DNA of 64,000 bases from a virus, in the IMG/VR virus record IMGVR_UViG_3300042878_001826, positions 86,252-150,251 of that record. One strand, written 5' to 3'. The notes below the pieces were generated by a model, which was not told the DNA's origin, made no database searches, and saw only the letters and a list, made by a program, of their open reading frames with translations. The translations under genes and the position numbers were made by a program. The stretch's first letter is position 1. Every line of letters starts with the position of its first letter. Shown here in pieces: positions 44,588 to 53,220 of the stretch.

Positions 44588-47500
44588 ATGTGGATATACA
44601 ACAGTAATTTTGGAAAATGGTCTTCGTCTGGCGATAACCTTACAAAAACTTCATTCGACCTTTTAAAGCAAGAGTTGTCGGCTACAAGATTCTATTCTAG
44701 GATTCTTAGTGGTGCCACGTTCATTCCGGTGAACGATTTAGATAACATCTATGATATTTTAGGAGAATGGGAGCCAAGAAACTGGTATATAAACTCTTCT
44801 GGTTCACAATATAGTGAAACGATGTCTCCTACTAAAAATGCGATGGGTATAGATAGTACTAATTCATATGAATACTATACTAAATTTATAGCAGAATATG
44901 GGTTAACATTAAAAACATTATTTACTGCGGACAGACTTATAAAAGACTCTATAAATAACTACTACTATGTCGATTTAGCAACAACGGATCAAATAAATCT
45001 AAATCAAATTTCCAATGCGATTGTAATAGACGGCGTCCTTCTTAGAAATGGACATAAAGTATTAGTTAAGGATCAAAAGACTTCGGATACTCTTCCCGGT
45101 GATTTAGATCCGGCTACTTATTTTTTAGGAGAATATAAGGTTATTGAAGATTTGGGTGGTACGATAACATATGAATACTACAACAGTGAAAACGGAATAT
45201 ACATCTATGATGGTAAAAGACTTATTAAAGATTCGATATTAGATGATTATTCTAATTGTGTGAGATATAGTGTGCATGTGAATATGGGTACTGTAAATAC
45301 CGAAAAACAGTTTCATTTAAAAAGACTTTTGAACGGATATTTTCCTACATCAAGTCTCTCTGAACCTATGGAGTTTGTAGAGAAGCACAACTGGATGCTT
45401 AGAAACAGAGTTGACTATAATAATCTTTTTGAAATAAACTATTATGATGTTATCAAGCATGGAACACAATCATATCAGATAGAAGGAGTAACTTATAGTA
45501 TACCTCCAAGAACTATTTCAGTAGGAGAGTTTGGAGTCATTTTAAACACTCAAAATTTATCTGGTCTTCAGGGAACATCTAACATAATAAACAACAAATA
45601 CAAAGTAAACCTAAGAAGTATATCTCAGACATCAACTCACTATTGGATTTGTGGTGATGATTCTATACTTCTGAAAGTAAGAAAGCATGACTTCTTTATT
45701 GAAAGAGTTACGGTTGACACTTTATCAAATCTTACATCAGTTTCTTTATTTAACGACCTTAGAGGTGCGGTAGTAGGTGAGTTTAATAGTATATTTATAA
45801 CCACTAATGGTGGACAAAAATGGAACAGACTAAAGATAGCAGACTTTGCACCATATACATACAATAAAGTTCTTTTCACAGAAGCAAATAGATTTTATAT
45901 TGGTGGAAGAAACGGAGTCTTCTTAGAAATGTATGAAGATCAGTCTGGTTGGACTGCATTAAAAAGAAGAATCTTCAAAGAGATTGATGATGATGATGAG
46001 TATTTATTAGTAGAAGGAATCAATGACCTTTATAAAACTACTATAAATACATGGGGTTTAAGTTATTCTTTTGGTAGTACACAAACCACTGCAACTACAA
46101 AGGATCTTATGTTTATCGCAACAAACAATGGTAACTTAATAACCTATGATATGACTGATGCCACAGATTTTGACTTTCTATACTTAGATTTTGGAAAGAA
46201 CTATGGTGACATAAGAAACGTTACAAGACAATCAAACACAAACAACTTTTACTTTACTGCGACGGATGGACTATACTCATTTGATATAAATAACTTTAAG
46301 TATATAGGTGTTGGAAACACTTATTCTAATACGATTTCAGGAACATACGCGACGCTTAAGTCTTCTTTGTGGGCAAACGAAATATTCGATTACGAAGAAA
46401 ATGAGTTGATAATAGCAGGAAACAACTCTTTGTTGAAAACCACAAACTATGGTACAACATTGAACTTTAATTTATTAGATGATAACTTTGAAAATAGATT
46501 GAAGTCAAAACTTCTTTTCATGGACTATGATATTGGTGCTAAACTAAACTGGTTTACTGATCAAGGAGACTACAGAATGCCAAATTCAATAACATTTAGT
46601 ACTAGTATTCCATTCAAAAAACTTGCTAATGGGTCATTATCTACTACAAGAAGTTCAGAGTATCTTTATGATATGGGATTTGGTCCTATAATATACGGTG
46701 CAACTGCACCTAGTATGCTAACACAATCAGAGTGTAACTGGCTTACTTATTGGGTAGATTCTCAAAAGACTTTCGAATATTATAGTAAATATCCACTAAA
46801 CGAATATGCAGTAAGTGGTATAACAGGAAGTATGGTTTTGATATCAACAACTTTCTCTTATGCATCGGGTGCATTAGTAAATGGTGCGATACCAAGTAAG
46901 GAAAACAAAGTGAAACTTTACAAAGGAATAATCAGTAATGATTTGACAGATATTATAAAGCTTGCACCGAGTTTTGATTATTCTGGAACACAAAGTAGTA
47001 GATATGATAAGTTAAATAGAGCCAATATAACAGCACCTACTGATTTAACACCTATAAAGCTTTATCTATATGATTATCTTATGATATTAAAAGTTCCTAC
47101 TTCTCAATACACATACAATGTAGGAGATGTTACAAGAATAGAAAGTGGTATTATAGACACAAACTTAATAGTAAATAAGACTTGGGTTGATGGAACATCT
47201 ACATACGTTTATATGTATTCCGAATTCAACCAAACAATAATAACTGATTTGATATTGAATGCTGGAGATACTTTAGTGACTTCAACTGTTACGATAACTA
47301 ACTTAAACAGATATAAAGATATTGATGAGTTAGTTTATAACTTTAATTTACATCCAATCGGAAACGCATACAAAATGCAGATAACAGGTTCTGCATCGTA
47401 TCTAAACTATGATTTGAAACTTACTCCAAAGTTTAACAATCTAACATCATATTATAACTTGGCAACAAATGTTTTTCTGAATACTTATAAGTATCAAACG

Positions 47501-50500
47501 TCTACTTATGGTAACTATGTAAAAGATATGATATACACAAGTGGATTCTTGAAGTTTGGATACACCGCAACTTATAATCTACTTGACTATTTAGAAAGTA
47601 TAAACAAAGTAAGTAATGGACTTTCAACATTCTACGCATCTAAAGAGTATCTAGCAATGCCTATATACAAAGATATTCCATTGGGATCTCTTGGTTCTAG
47701 TAACATTTATATAGACTCAAATGGAATAACACAATCGTCGACTACTGGAAACAAAATAATGTTTGGAGAAAAACTTAAACTAGAATGGGAAAGTATTTTA
47801 CTAAACACTTTTGTTGACGTTTCGATATATCAACCAGATGCAGGAGGTACATACACAACTGAAAGACTTCTTGTTATGCACAAATACAAGATAGAAAATA
47901 TAGACAATATAGGATTAAACACTTATGTAATAGAGTTCCATAAAAAAATAAACTTTCAGTTAAACACATCTCTTAATGATGGTACTATAGATATAATATC
48001 GAGAAGATCGTTGCTTCAGATAAGTGATGACTTACAGGAGTTGAACAACATACACAAAGCTAAGTTAAGTACTAAACATATTGTGAACGATACTTTTGGT
48101 TACAACAACTATCAAAGTGAACTAAACTTTAAAGTTCCTACAGATTCTTATGCTAAGATATTTCTTTCAGATGTTGATACTGTTGATTCACTTAGTGCGG
48201 TTATGTATATTGACTACAAAAACGAGTTGGCAATGAACATAACAAGACTTGATAGAGACTTCAACATTCCTATAACAAACACGGTTGATTTTGGTGGACA
48301 GCTTTTCATAACTTGTTCAGAGAAACACAAACTATCAAAAGATGATGGAATCGTATTAGAGTTTAATGGTGGTTCACAATCTTCCGCAGAATTAAATCAA
48401 AACTACTTTGGATACAGAGTTGTAACTCAGGTATATGGTGAATATGATTTTGCAGTGGATCTTCCTTATGGAAATGAAGCTTTTGTTGGATCTGACTCTG
48501 GTTATGTTAGATATGTAAAGAAAGATCCTTTCTTAAACTACCAACCAGTTGATTTGATTGATATAGGAGTAAATAAAAGAGGAAATATTGCGATTGAGCT
48601 TGGAGTTGAAAATACAAAGTTAACAGACGGAAAATTTGGATTGGTAAATGTAGACTTCAGTAAATATAGATTCAGATTAGTTGACGGATTAAACATAGAA
48701 ACAATTTCGTTGAACTTCCCTTGGCTTTTAGAAGCAGAAGTTTCTGGTGCAGTAATCGGACAGGAAGGTAGTGAAATTATTTGGTACAAAGGAATCTGGG
48801 AAGGTGGAAGATGGTTCGGTGGAACTTGGATATCAGGAACTTGGAAGCTGGGAGACTGGTATGCAGGAACTTGGAACTCTAAAATGATTAAAGACAAAAA
48901 GATTTCTGTAGAGATAGACAAAAAATCTTCTGATGAATTCCAATCTACTTGGTATACGGGAAGATGGTTTGGTGGAACATGGAACGATGGAACATGGATA
49001 AACGGAAGATTCTATGACGGAAACTGGAACGCAGGTGTTTGGAATAACGGAACTTGGAATGATGGAACTTGGAACGGAGGAAGATTCATAGGTGGTATTT
49101 GGGTAACTGGAGAATGGAATGCAGGTATATTCAACACAGATAATGAACCTGCATATTGGATAGACGGAGTTTGGAATGGTGGTGATTTTGAGAATGGAAT
49201 GTGGTATAACGGATCTTTCGAATCAAAGAACATTGATTCTAGATTTGGAACAAAGGCATACAACTCGAGAACTGCTACTTGGCACGGTGGTAAATGGTTA
49301 AGTGGAAGTTTCTTCTCTAAACTAGGAACTATACCTGATGTTTCGGATGTTCACAAATATTCTATATGGTATACGGGTCAATGGATATCTGGTGACTTCT
49401 ATGGTGGTGTCGCTTATAATATAGACTTCAAGTCTGGAACATGGCATGGTGGTATATTGGAAGATATACAAATAATCGGAATGAACGAAAACAATAACTC
49501 TTTCATATTGAACGGAATCTTTAAATTTAATATAGGAGATGAGTTTTATATAATCGACAACAATATTGAAAACGAACTTTCTGTATTGTATGGAAATAAT
49601 GATGAACCGAAAAAATACATCGTTCTTTATACAATGGAAGATACTATAAACAAATACACCGAAGTTTATGTAGCTACAAATGTAACTGACTTTAGTGGTC
49701 GATTCGTTTCTTATAAAAAGGCAAACACTGGAATAAATGCTACGTTTAGTACTAACTCTATAATAACAAATACTATAACAACAACTGGAGTTAGAGAGAC
49801 AATAAAAGATGTTAAAGTTAAAATAAATCTTTCTGTCGAAAACAAGCTGATTGAAAAATATACTCCTGTTGCTCAATATAAAGTAGGTGGACCTACAGAT
49901 CCTTTAGGAATATCAACTTGGGAGCTTCCTTTGGGAACATCACCAGGGCCAATAACTCCATCATCAAATTCGAATCCTTATCCTACGTTACCGTTATTTG
50001 ATGCGAACTCATCAAGTGCACCAAAATCTTTAGCTTCGGTAAGTGCTGGTTGGCAAAACTCTTCTGTTGGTTTGCCTGGTAATCCAGGTATTGTTCCTAA
50101 TGTATGGAACAAAGTGGGTAATGTATATGTGCATAGTAGCAACAAGAAGAAAGTCATCGGTATATCAACACAATTCTTATCTCAGGTCGAAGTAGGATCT
50201 GATATCTATCTATATAAAGTAGATCCTGTAACACCATTTGGAGCAACTATATTTGCGATACCATATCTATTGGGTAAAGTTGCGTCAATCGCGAACGACA
50301 CCGAGCTTATGTTGGTCAACGACTTCGTTCCTCTTGTCTTTTCTACAGGTACTGGATATTTGGTAAGCGCCAATGTTAACAAAGGCTATTACTTCTATGA
50401 CAACGTAGTAAACTCGACGGTTACAAATTTTAATTATAAGTTCAGATGTAATACGAACAATGGATCAAATGGTGCAACTACTCAAGTAAGCTTCTTATCA

Positions 50501-51790
50501 CAGAATCTAATAGGTGTTAGAAAGTCTGACTCATTAGGAGTCATTAAGCTACAATGGGGATTCACACCAAACGGTTATAACGGACCAGGAAACACTCTAG
50601 CAAATGGACCAATGGTATATAGAACTAATAGTAGTATGATAGCGTCATATGGAAATAACTACGTTGCTATAGAAAGAGTTTTAGACCCTATATCGCTAAA
50701 TGATATAAGCACTACAACCATTGCAACAGGAACAACATATTCTACAAGTGATGAGATATATGGTTATAGAATAGAGATTTCAGAGGACCACCTTTTTGGA
50801 AGTTATCTTGCACAATATGAAGTTGGACTAATATACCAATATGAGGTTGTCGGTCTTTCTCCTAATAGATATTACTATTTCAGAGTATTAGAAGTAAAAT
50901 CTTCCGGTATAGGAGGAATAAGAATAAACCTAAGATCACCAAATGGACAAATAATAGGACTTAAAGAGTTCAACGAAGGAAACGATGATACAAACATGAT
51001 AGACACTGTATTTTCATATGATCAGAGCTTGTCTGAATTGGATTCTGGAAAACCTATATACGAAGGTGACTTTAAGATGAACTTAGGTACACAGAGTGAA
51101 CTTGTAACTCCTGGTAAATTATATGTACATACCTCTAGATTGTTTCTTAGCTCACCAGCGACACTTTTAACAAACCAAGCTTTCTTTTTAACAAATGGAG
51201 CTATGCCTGGATCTAAAATATATGCAACCACAACCACGAATGTTGGTGGTACAATGAGATACTATGAAAAATATCTTGGTGTTGCAAAAACGGTTACAGA
51301 GACTATAATAACTTTAGTTTCTGCTGCAAATACGTCATCCTTTATTGAGATTGGTTCAACAGGAACTGCATCATTTGCAACAGGAGTTCCTTATGGCTAT
51401 AGAGTAGATAAATATTCAGCAAAATGTGATAAGTTAATATCAGAAGATTTGAATGTTAGATCACTAATCAGTAAGAACAACTATGCAGATTTCACAAATC
51501 TTGTGGGAACAACTCAGTATGCGAATGGAGATTGGACTCTTTCTATAGAAAACACAAGTGGAGTAAACATAGGACGTCTTCAGAATTGGGAAATACAATT
51601 CGGATATTCAGATGTATTAGGTGCTCAGTTATATGACGAAACTGCTGCAATAGACTCTGGTCTAAGAATAGTCAGTAGATTTAATAACGCTAACTGGAAG
51701 ACAGGAATATGGACAAACGGAATATTCAACGAAGGAATCTTTGAAACAGGAATATGGTATAATGGAGTTTTTAACGGAACTTGGGGATAA
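44588..51790 (+). CDS. Giant (2400-residue) tail/fibre-like virion protein
   Basis: A single 7.2-kb frame. Residues about 345-630 hold BNR/photosystem-II-assembly-type beta-propeller repeats (W-I-C-G-D-D-S-I, T-T-N-G-G-Q-K-W, repeated later as T-T-N-Y-G-T). A long unclassified central part follows. Residues about 1398-1570 are a run of G-x-W-x-x-G units (G-T-W-N-D-G-T-W-I-N-G), with more near 1595-1625 and at the very C-terminus. Residues about 2110-2345 resemble a proprotein-convertase P-domain (L-R-S-P-N-G...G-D-W-T-L-S-I-E-N...I-G-R-L-Q-N-W-E-I-Q-F-G). The combination suggests carbohydrate or surface binding in a tail fibre or baseplate; the role is inferred. Confidence 0.82.
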   Translation: MWIYNSNFGKWSSSGDNLTKTSFDLLKQELSATRFYSRILSGATFIPVNDLDNIYDILGEWEPRNWYINSSGSQYSETMSPTKNAMGIDSTNSYEYYTKFIAEYGLTLKTLFTADRLIKDSINNYYYVDLATTDQINLNQISNAIVIDGVLLRNGHKVLVKDQKTSDTLPGDLDPATYFLGEYKVIEDLGGTITYEYYNSENGIYIYDGKRLIKDSILDDYSNCVRYSVHVNMGTVNTEKQFHLKRLLNGYFPTSSLSEPMEFVEKHNWMLRNRVDYNNLFEINYYDVIKHGTQSYQIEGVTYSIPPRTISVGEFGVILNTQNLSGLQGTSNIINNKYKVNLRSISQTSTHYWICGDDSILLKVRKHDFFIERVTVDTLSNLTSVSLFNDLRGAVVGEFNSIFITTNGGQKWNRLKIADFAPYTYNKVLFTEANRFYIGGRNGVFLEMYEDQSGWTALKRRIFKEIDDDDEYLLVEGINDLYKTTINTWGLSYSFGSTQTTATTKDLMFIATNNGNLITYDMTDATDFDFLYLDFGKNYGDIRNVTRQSNTNNFYFTATDGLYSFDINNFKYIGVGNTYSNTISGTYATLKSSLWANEIFDYEENELIIAGNNSLLKTTNYGTTLNFNLLDDNFENRLKSKLLFMDYDIGAKLNWFTDQGDYRMPNSITFSTSIPFKKLANGSLSTTRSSEYLYDMGFGPIIYGATAPSMLTQSECNWLTYWVDSQKTFEYYSKYPLNEYAVSGITGSMVLISTTFSYASGALVNGAIPSKENKVKLYKGIISNDLTDIIKLAPSFDYSGTQSSRYDKLNRANITAPTDLTPIKLYLYDYLMILKVPTSQYTYNVGDVTRIESGIIDTNLIVNKTWVDGTSTYVYMYSEFNQTIITDLILNAGDTLVTSTVTITNLNRYKDIDELVYNFNLHPIGNAYKMQITGSASYLNYDLKLTPKFNNLTSYYNLATNVFLNTYKYQTSTYGNYVKDMIYTSGFLKFGYTATYNLLDYLESINKVSNGLSTFYASKEYLAMPIYKDIPLGSLGSSNIYIDSNGITQSSTTGNKIMFGEKLKLEWESILLNTFVDVSIYQPDAGGTYTTERLLVMHKYKIENIDNIGLNTYVIEFHKKINFQLNTSLNDGTIDIISRRSLLQISDDLQELNNIHKAKLSTKHIVNDTFGYNNYQSELNFKVPTDSYAKIFLSDVDTVDSLSAVMYIDYKNELAMNITRLDRDFNIPITNTVDFGGQLFITCSEKHKLSKDDGIVLEFNGGSQSSAELNQNYFGYRVVTQVYGEYDFAVDLPYGNEAFVGSDSGYVRYVKKDPFLNYQPVDLIDIGVNKRGNIAIELGVENTKLTDGKFGLVNVDFSKYRFRLVDGLNIETISLNFPWLLEAEVSGAVIGQEGSEIIWYKGIWEGGRWFGGTWISGTWKLGDWYAGTWNSKMIKDKKISVEIDKKSSDEFQSTWYTGRWFGGTWNDGTWINGRFYDGNWNAGVWNNGTWNDGTWNGGRFIGGIWVTGEWNAGIFNTDNEPAYWIDGVWNGGDFENGMWYNGSFESKNIDSRFGTKAYNSRTATWHGGKWLSGSFFSKLGTIPDVSDVHKYSIWYTGQWISGDFYGGVAYNIDFKSGTWHGGILEDIQIIGMNENNNSFILNGIFKFNIGDEFYIIDNNIENELSVLYGNNDEPKKYIVLYTMEDTINKYTEVYVATNVTDFSGRFVSYKKANTGINATFSTNSIITNTITTTGVRETIKDVKVKINLSVENKLIEKYTPVAQYKVGGPTDPLGISTWELPLGTSPGPITPSSNSNPYPTLPLFDANSSSAPKSLASVSAGWQNSSVGLPGNPGIVPNVWNKVGNVYVHSSNKKKVIGISTQFLSQVEVGSDIYLYKVDPVTPFGATIFAIPYLLGKVASIANDTELMLVNDFVPLVFSTGTGYLVSANVNKGYYFYDNVVNSTVTNFNYKFRCNTNNGSNGATTQVSFLSQNLIGVRKSDSLGVIKLQWGFTPNGYNGPGNTLANGPMVYRTNSSMIASYGNNYVAIERVLDPISLNDISTTTIATGTTYSTSDEIYGYRIEISEDHLFGSYLAQYEVGLIYQYEVVGLSPNRYYYFRVLEVKSSGIGGIRINLRSPNGQIIGLKEFNEGNDDTNMIDTVFSYDQSLSELDSGKPIYEGDFKMNLGTQSELVTPGKLYVHTSRLFLSSPATLLTNQAFFLTNGAMPGSKIYATTTTNVGGTMRYYEKYLGVAKTVTETIITLVSAANTSSFIEIGSTGTASFATGVPYGYRVDKYSAKCDKLISEDLNVRSLISKNNYADFTNLVGTTQYANGDWTLSIENTSGVNIGRLQNWEIQFGYSDVLGAQLYDETAAIDSGLRIVSRFNNANWKTGIWTNGIFNEGIFETGIWYNGVFNGTWG
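48780..49240 (+). repeat. G-x-W-x-x-G coding tandem repeats
   Basis: A protein-coding run in which GGA-ACT/ACA-TGG-AA(T/C) type codon groups recur every 15-27 bases, encoding W-(N/Y)-x-G-x-W units of the giant virion protein. Confidence 0.75.
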
Positions 51791-51803
51791 AAATAATATT
51801 AAA

Positions 51804-51816
51804 TTTTAATATATAC
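51804..51816 (+). promoter_or_regulatory. AT-rich phage promoter/start element
   Basis: TTTTAATATATAC ends three or four bases before the ATG at 51820. Confidence 0.5.
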
Positions 51817-51819
51817 ATT

Positions 51820-52284
51820 ATGGTAAAAAGATACTTAGAATTCATAAAAGAAGCGAACGAAGAAGTTCAAAAAGTCGATTCCTCAAAATACACTGAGATA
51901 AAAGACGAAATAAAGTCGATGATAGAAAAGACTATCGAAAAGAGTGGAGGAGAATTTGCGTCTTTTGTGGATAAGTTCGTTAAAGAACCAGAAGATGTTA
52001 AGATTGAGGGATTGATAAACGATTCTGATTTATACGACTTTTATCTAAAGTTTAGAAATGACATCGACGAGATATTGAACGACATAAAGTTTTTTGGAAA
52101 CGCACCAAGTGAAGTTAATGCCATAGGTTTATATGACTATCTGATAAAAGGAACTCAAAAATCTATAGAAGAAGCTGTTAAATTGTTGGCAGAAGGTGGT
52201 GAAAAAAAAGAAGAGAAACCTGAAACACCTGAAGGAGAAGCTACTCCTGAGGCACCTGAAGGTGAGGCTCCTACACAGGCATAA
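51820..52284 (+). CDS. Acidic protein with capsid-targeting-like N-terminus; candidate prohead-core or internal protein
   Basis: A 154-residue protein starting M-V-K-R-Y-L-E-F-I-K-E-A-N-E-E, the closest local match to the T4 peptide M-K-T-Y-Q-E-F-I-A-E-A, including a Y-x-E-F-I-x-E|A processing pattern. The body is charged and helical. The C-terminal 35 residues are a P/E/G/A tail (P-E-G-E-A-T-P-E-A-P-E-G-E-A). It lies in the late block directly after the giant protein, consistent with an assembly-time role. It overlaps the convergent ATPase gene by 14 bases. Confidence 0.75.
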   Translation: MVKRYLEFIKEANEEVQKVDSSKYTEIKDEIKSMIEKTIEKSGGEFASFVDKFVKEPEDVKIEGLINDSDLYDFYLKFRNDIDEILNDIKFFGNAPSEVNAIGLYDYLIKGTQKSIEEAVKLLAEGGEKKEEKPETPEGEATPEAPEGEAPTQA

Positions 52285-52699
52285 ACTTGATGTCTATCAA
52301 TCTGTGTCTTTCTATTGAATGAATAAACTTTTTCATTTTATCCATCCTGTTCAACGTGTTAAATACTAATAAAATCTTTATTTTGAAGTCTGATTCAAGT
52401 TCTTCTATGTAGCTTATTTTTTCTTTGTATGACTTATTATCATTAATAAGGTTTATAGAATCTATAACAACATATTCTAAGCTGTTGCCAATCAGTCCAC
52501 CATTTTCTAATATTCTATATTTTAAATCTATTAAACTACGGTGTTTCATATAAGTGTAGTCAATCTTATATTCTTTCAATTTTTTTATAGTACTAAAGTC
52601 ATTCTCTAATACCAAATATAAAGAATTTTTTTTGTTCTTTATTAGGTTCAGTGCCAAAGTTGATTTTCCAGTTCCTTGTTCTCCGTGTATAATTATCAT
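52271..52699 (-). CDS. Small P-loop (RecA-like) ATPase
   Basis: A 142-residue protein. Walker A is G-E-Q-G-T-G-K-S-T (6-14), Walker B-like Y-V-V-I-D-S-I-N near residue 80, and a later I-L-L-V-F-N-T-L-N sensor strand. It looks like a minimal RecA/DnaB-type core without the rest. It is ATGA-coupled to a membrane-protein gene and runs opposite to the surrounding late block. A/T-richer codon use (many I, N, K) than its neighbours suggests a later insertion. An ATPase plus membrane protein pair is a common plan for exclusion or defence cargo, but no function is shown. Confidence 0.72.
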   Translation of the reverse strand: MIIIHGEQGTGKSTLALNLIKNKKNSLYLVLENDFSTIKKLKEYKIDYTYMKHRSLIDLKYRILENGGLIGNSLEYVVIDSINLINDNKSYKEKISYIEELESDFKIKILLVFNTLNRMDKMKKFIHSIERHRLIDIKFMPV

Positions 52700-53133
52700 A
52701 TCCAGTTTTTAATAATAGACCAAAGGTCATATTGATATGCAAAATCATTTACAATCAATAACAAATATACGAAAAATCTTAATAAGATAAAAAGCATTGA
52801 TGTTGTTTTTTCAAAAACCGTGAACCTAAAAGATTTACTACAAATACTCATTAACAAAAACATTGATATTATCGAAATAAATATATTCATGTTTGATGTG
52901 AATAGTCCAATCAATAACCAAGTTATCTCTAATATATTAAGAACTATCTGTGTTTGATATGTCTCCAACTCTTCTTTACTTCTATATTCTGAATCTTTAG
53001 GTGCTTTACCTATTTTTTCGTAATAGATTTGCTGCCATTCCTTTATGGAATGGTATTTTTGGAATCCATGTATAGATGAAAGAGTTCTTATCACAAACAA
53101 TATTCCAAACGAATAAAAAATATGGGCTAACAT
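52696..53133 (-). CDS. Four-span membrane protein, partner of the P-loop ATPase
   Basis: A 145-residue protein with hydrophobic segments at about 2-18, 65-82, 84-95 and 108-130. The N-terminus I-F-Y-S-F-G-I-L-F-V-I could be a signal anchor, and residues 23-60 are a hydrophilic loop. First of the two-gene unit; its stop overlaps the ATPase start by ATGA. No family recognised. The pair lies between the scaffold-like gene and the next virion gene, replacing what would otherwise be a short intergenic gap. Confidence 0.7.
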   Translation of the reverse strand: MLAHIFYSFGILFVIRTLSSIHGFQKYHSIKEWQQIYYEKIGKAPKDSEYRSKEELETYQTQIVLNILEITWLLIGLFTSNMNIFISIISMFLLMSICSKSFRFTVFEKTTSMLFILLRFFVYLLLIVNDFAYQYDLWSIIKNWI

Positions 53134-53220
53134 ACGTTTTATATTTATTTACGTCAAAATGTTTTATCAAACAGAAAAAGAGAATAATTATATATAGAAT
53201 ATAAAATTAAAATCACTTAG

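Noticed and set aside
48538-49263. Two long minus-strand open frames opposite the G-x-W repeats
   Set aside because: They are the reverse of repeated G-G-A/T-G-G codons, giving Pro/Ser/Gln-rich low-complexity translations, with no start context; shadows of the plus-strand gene.
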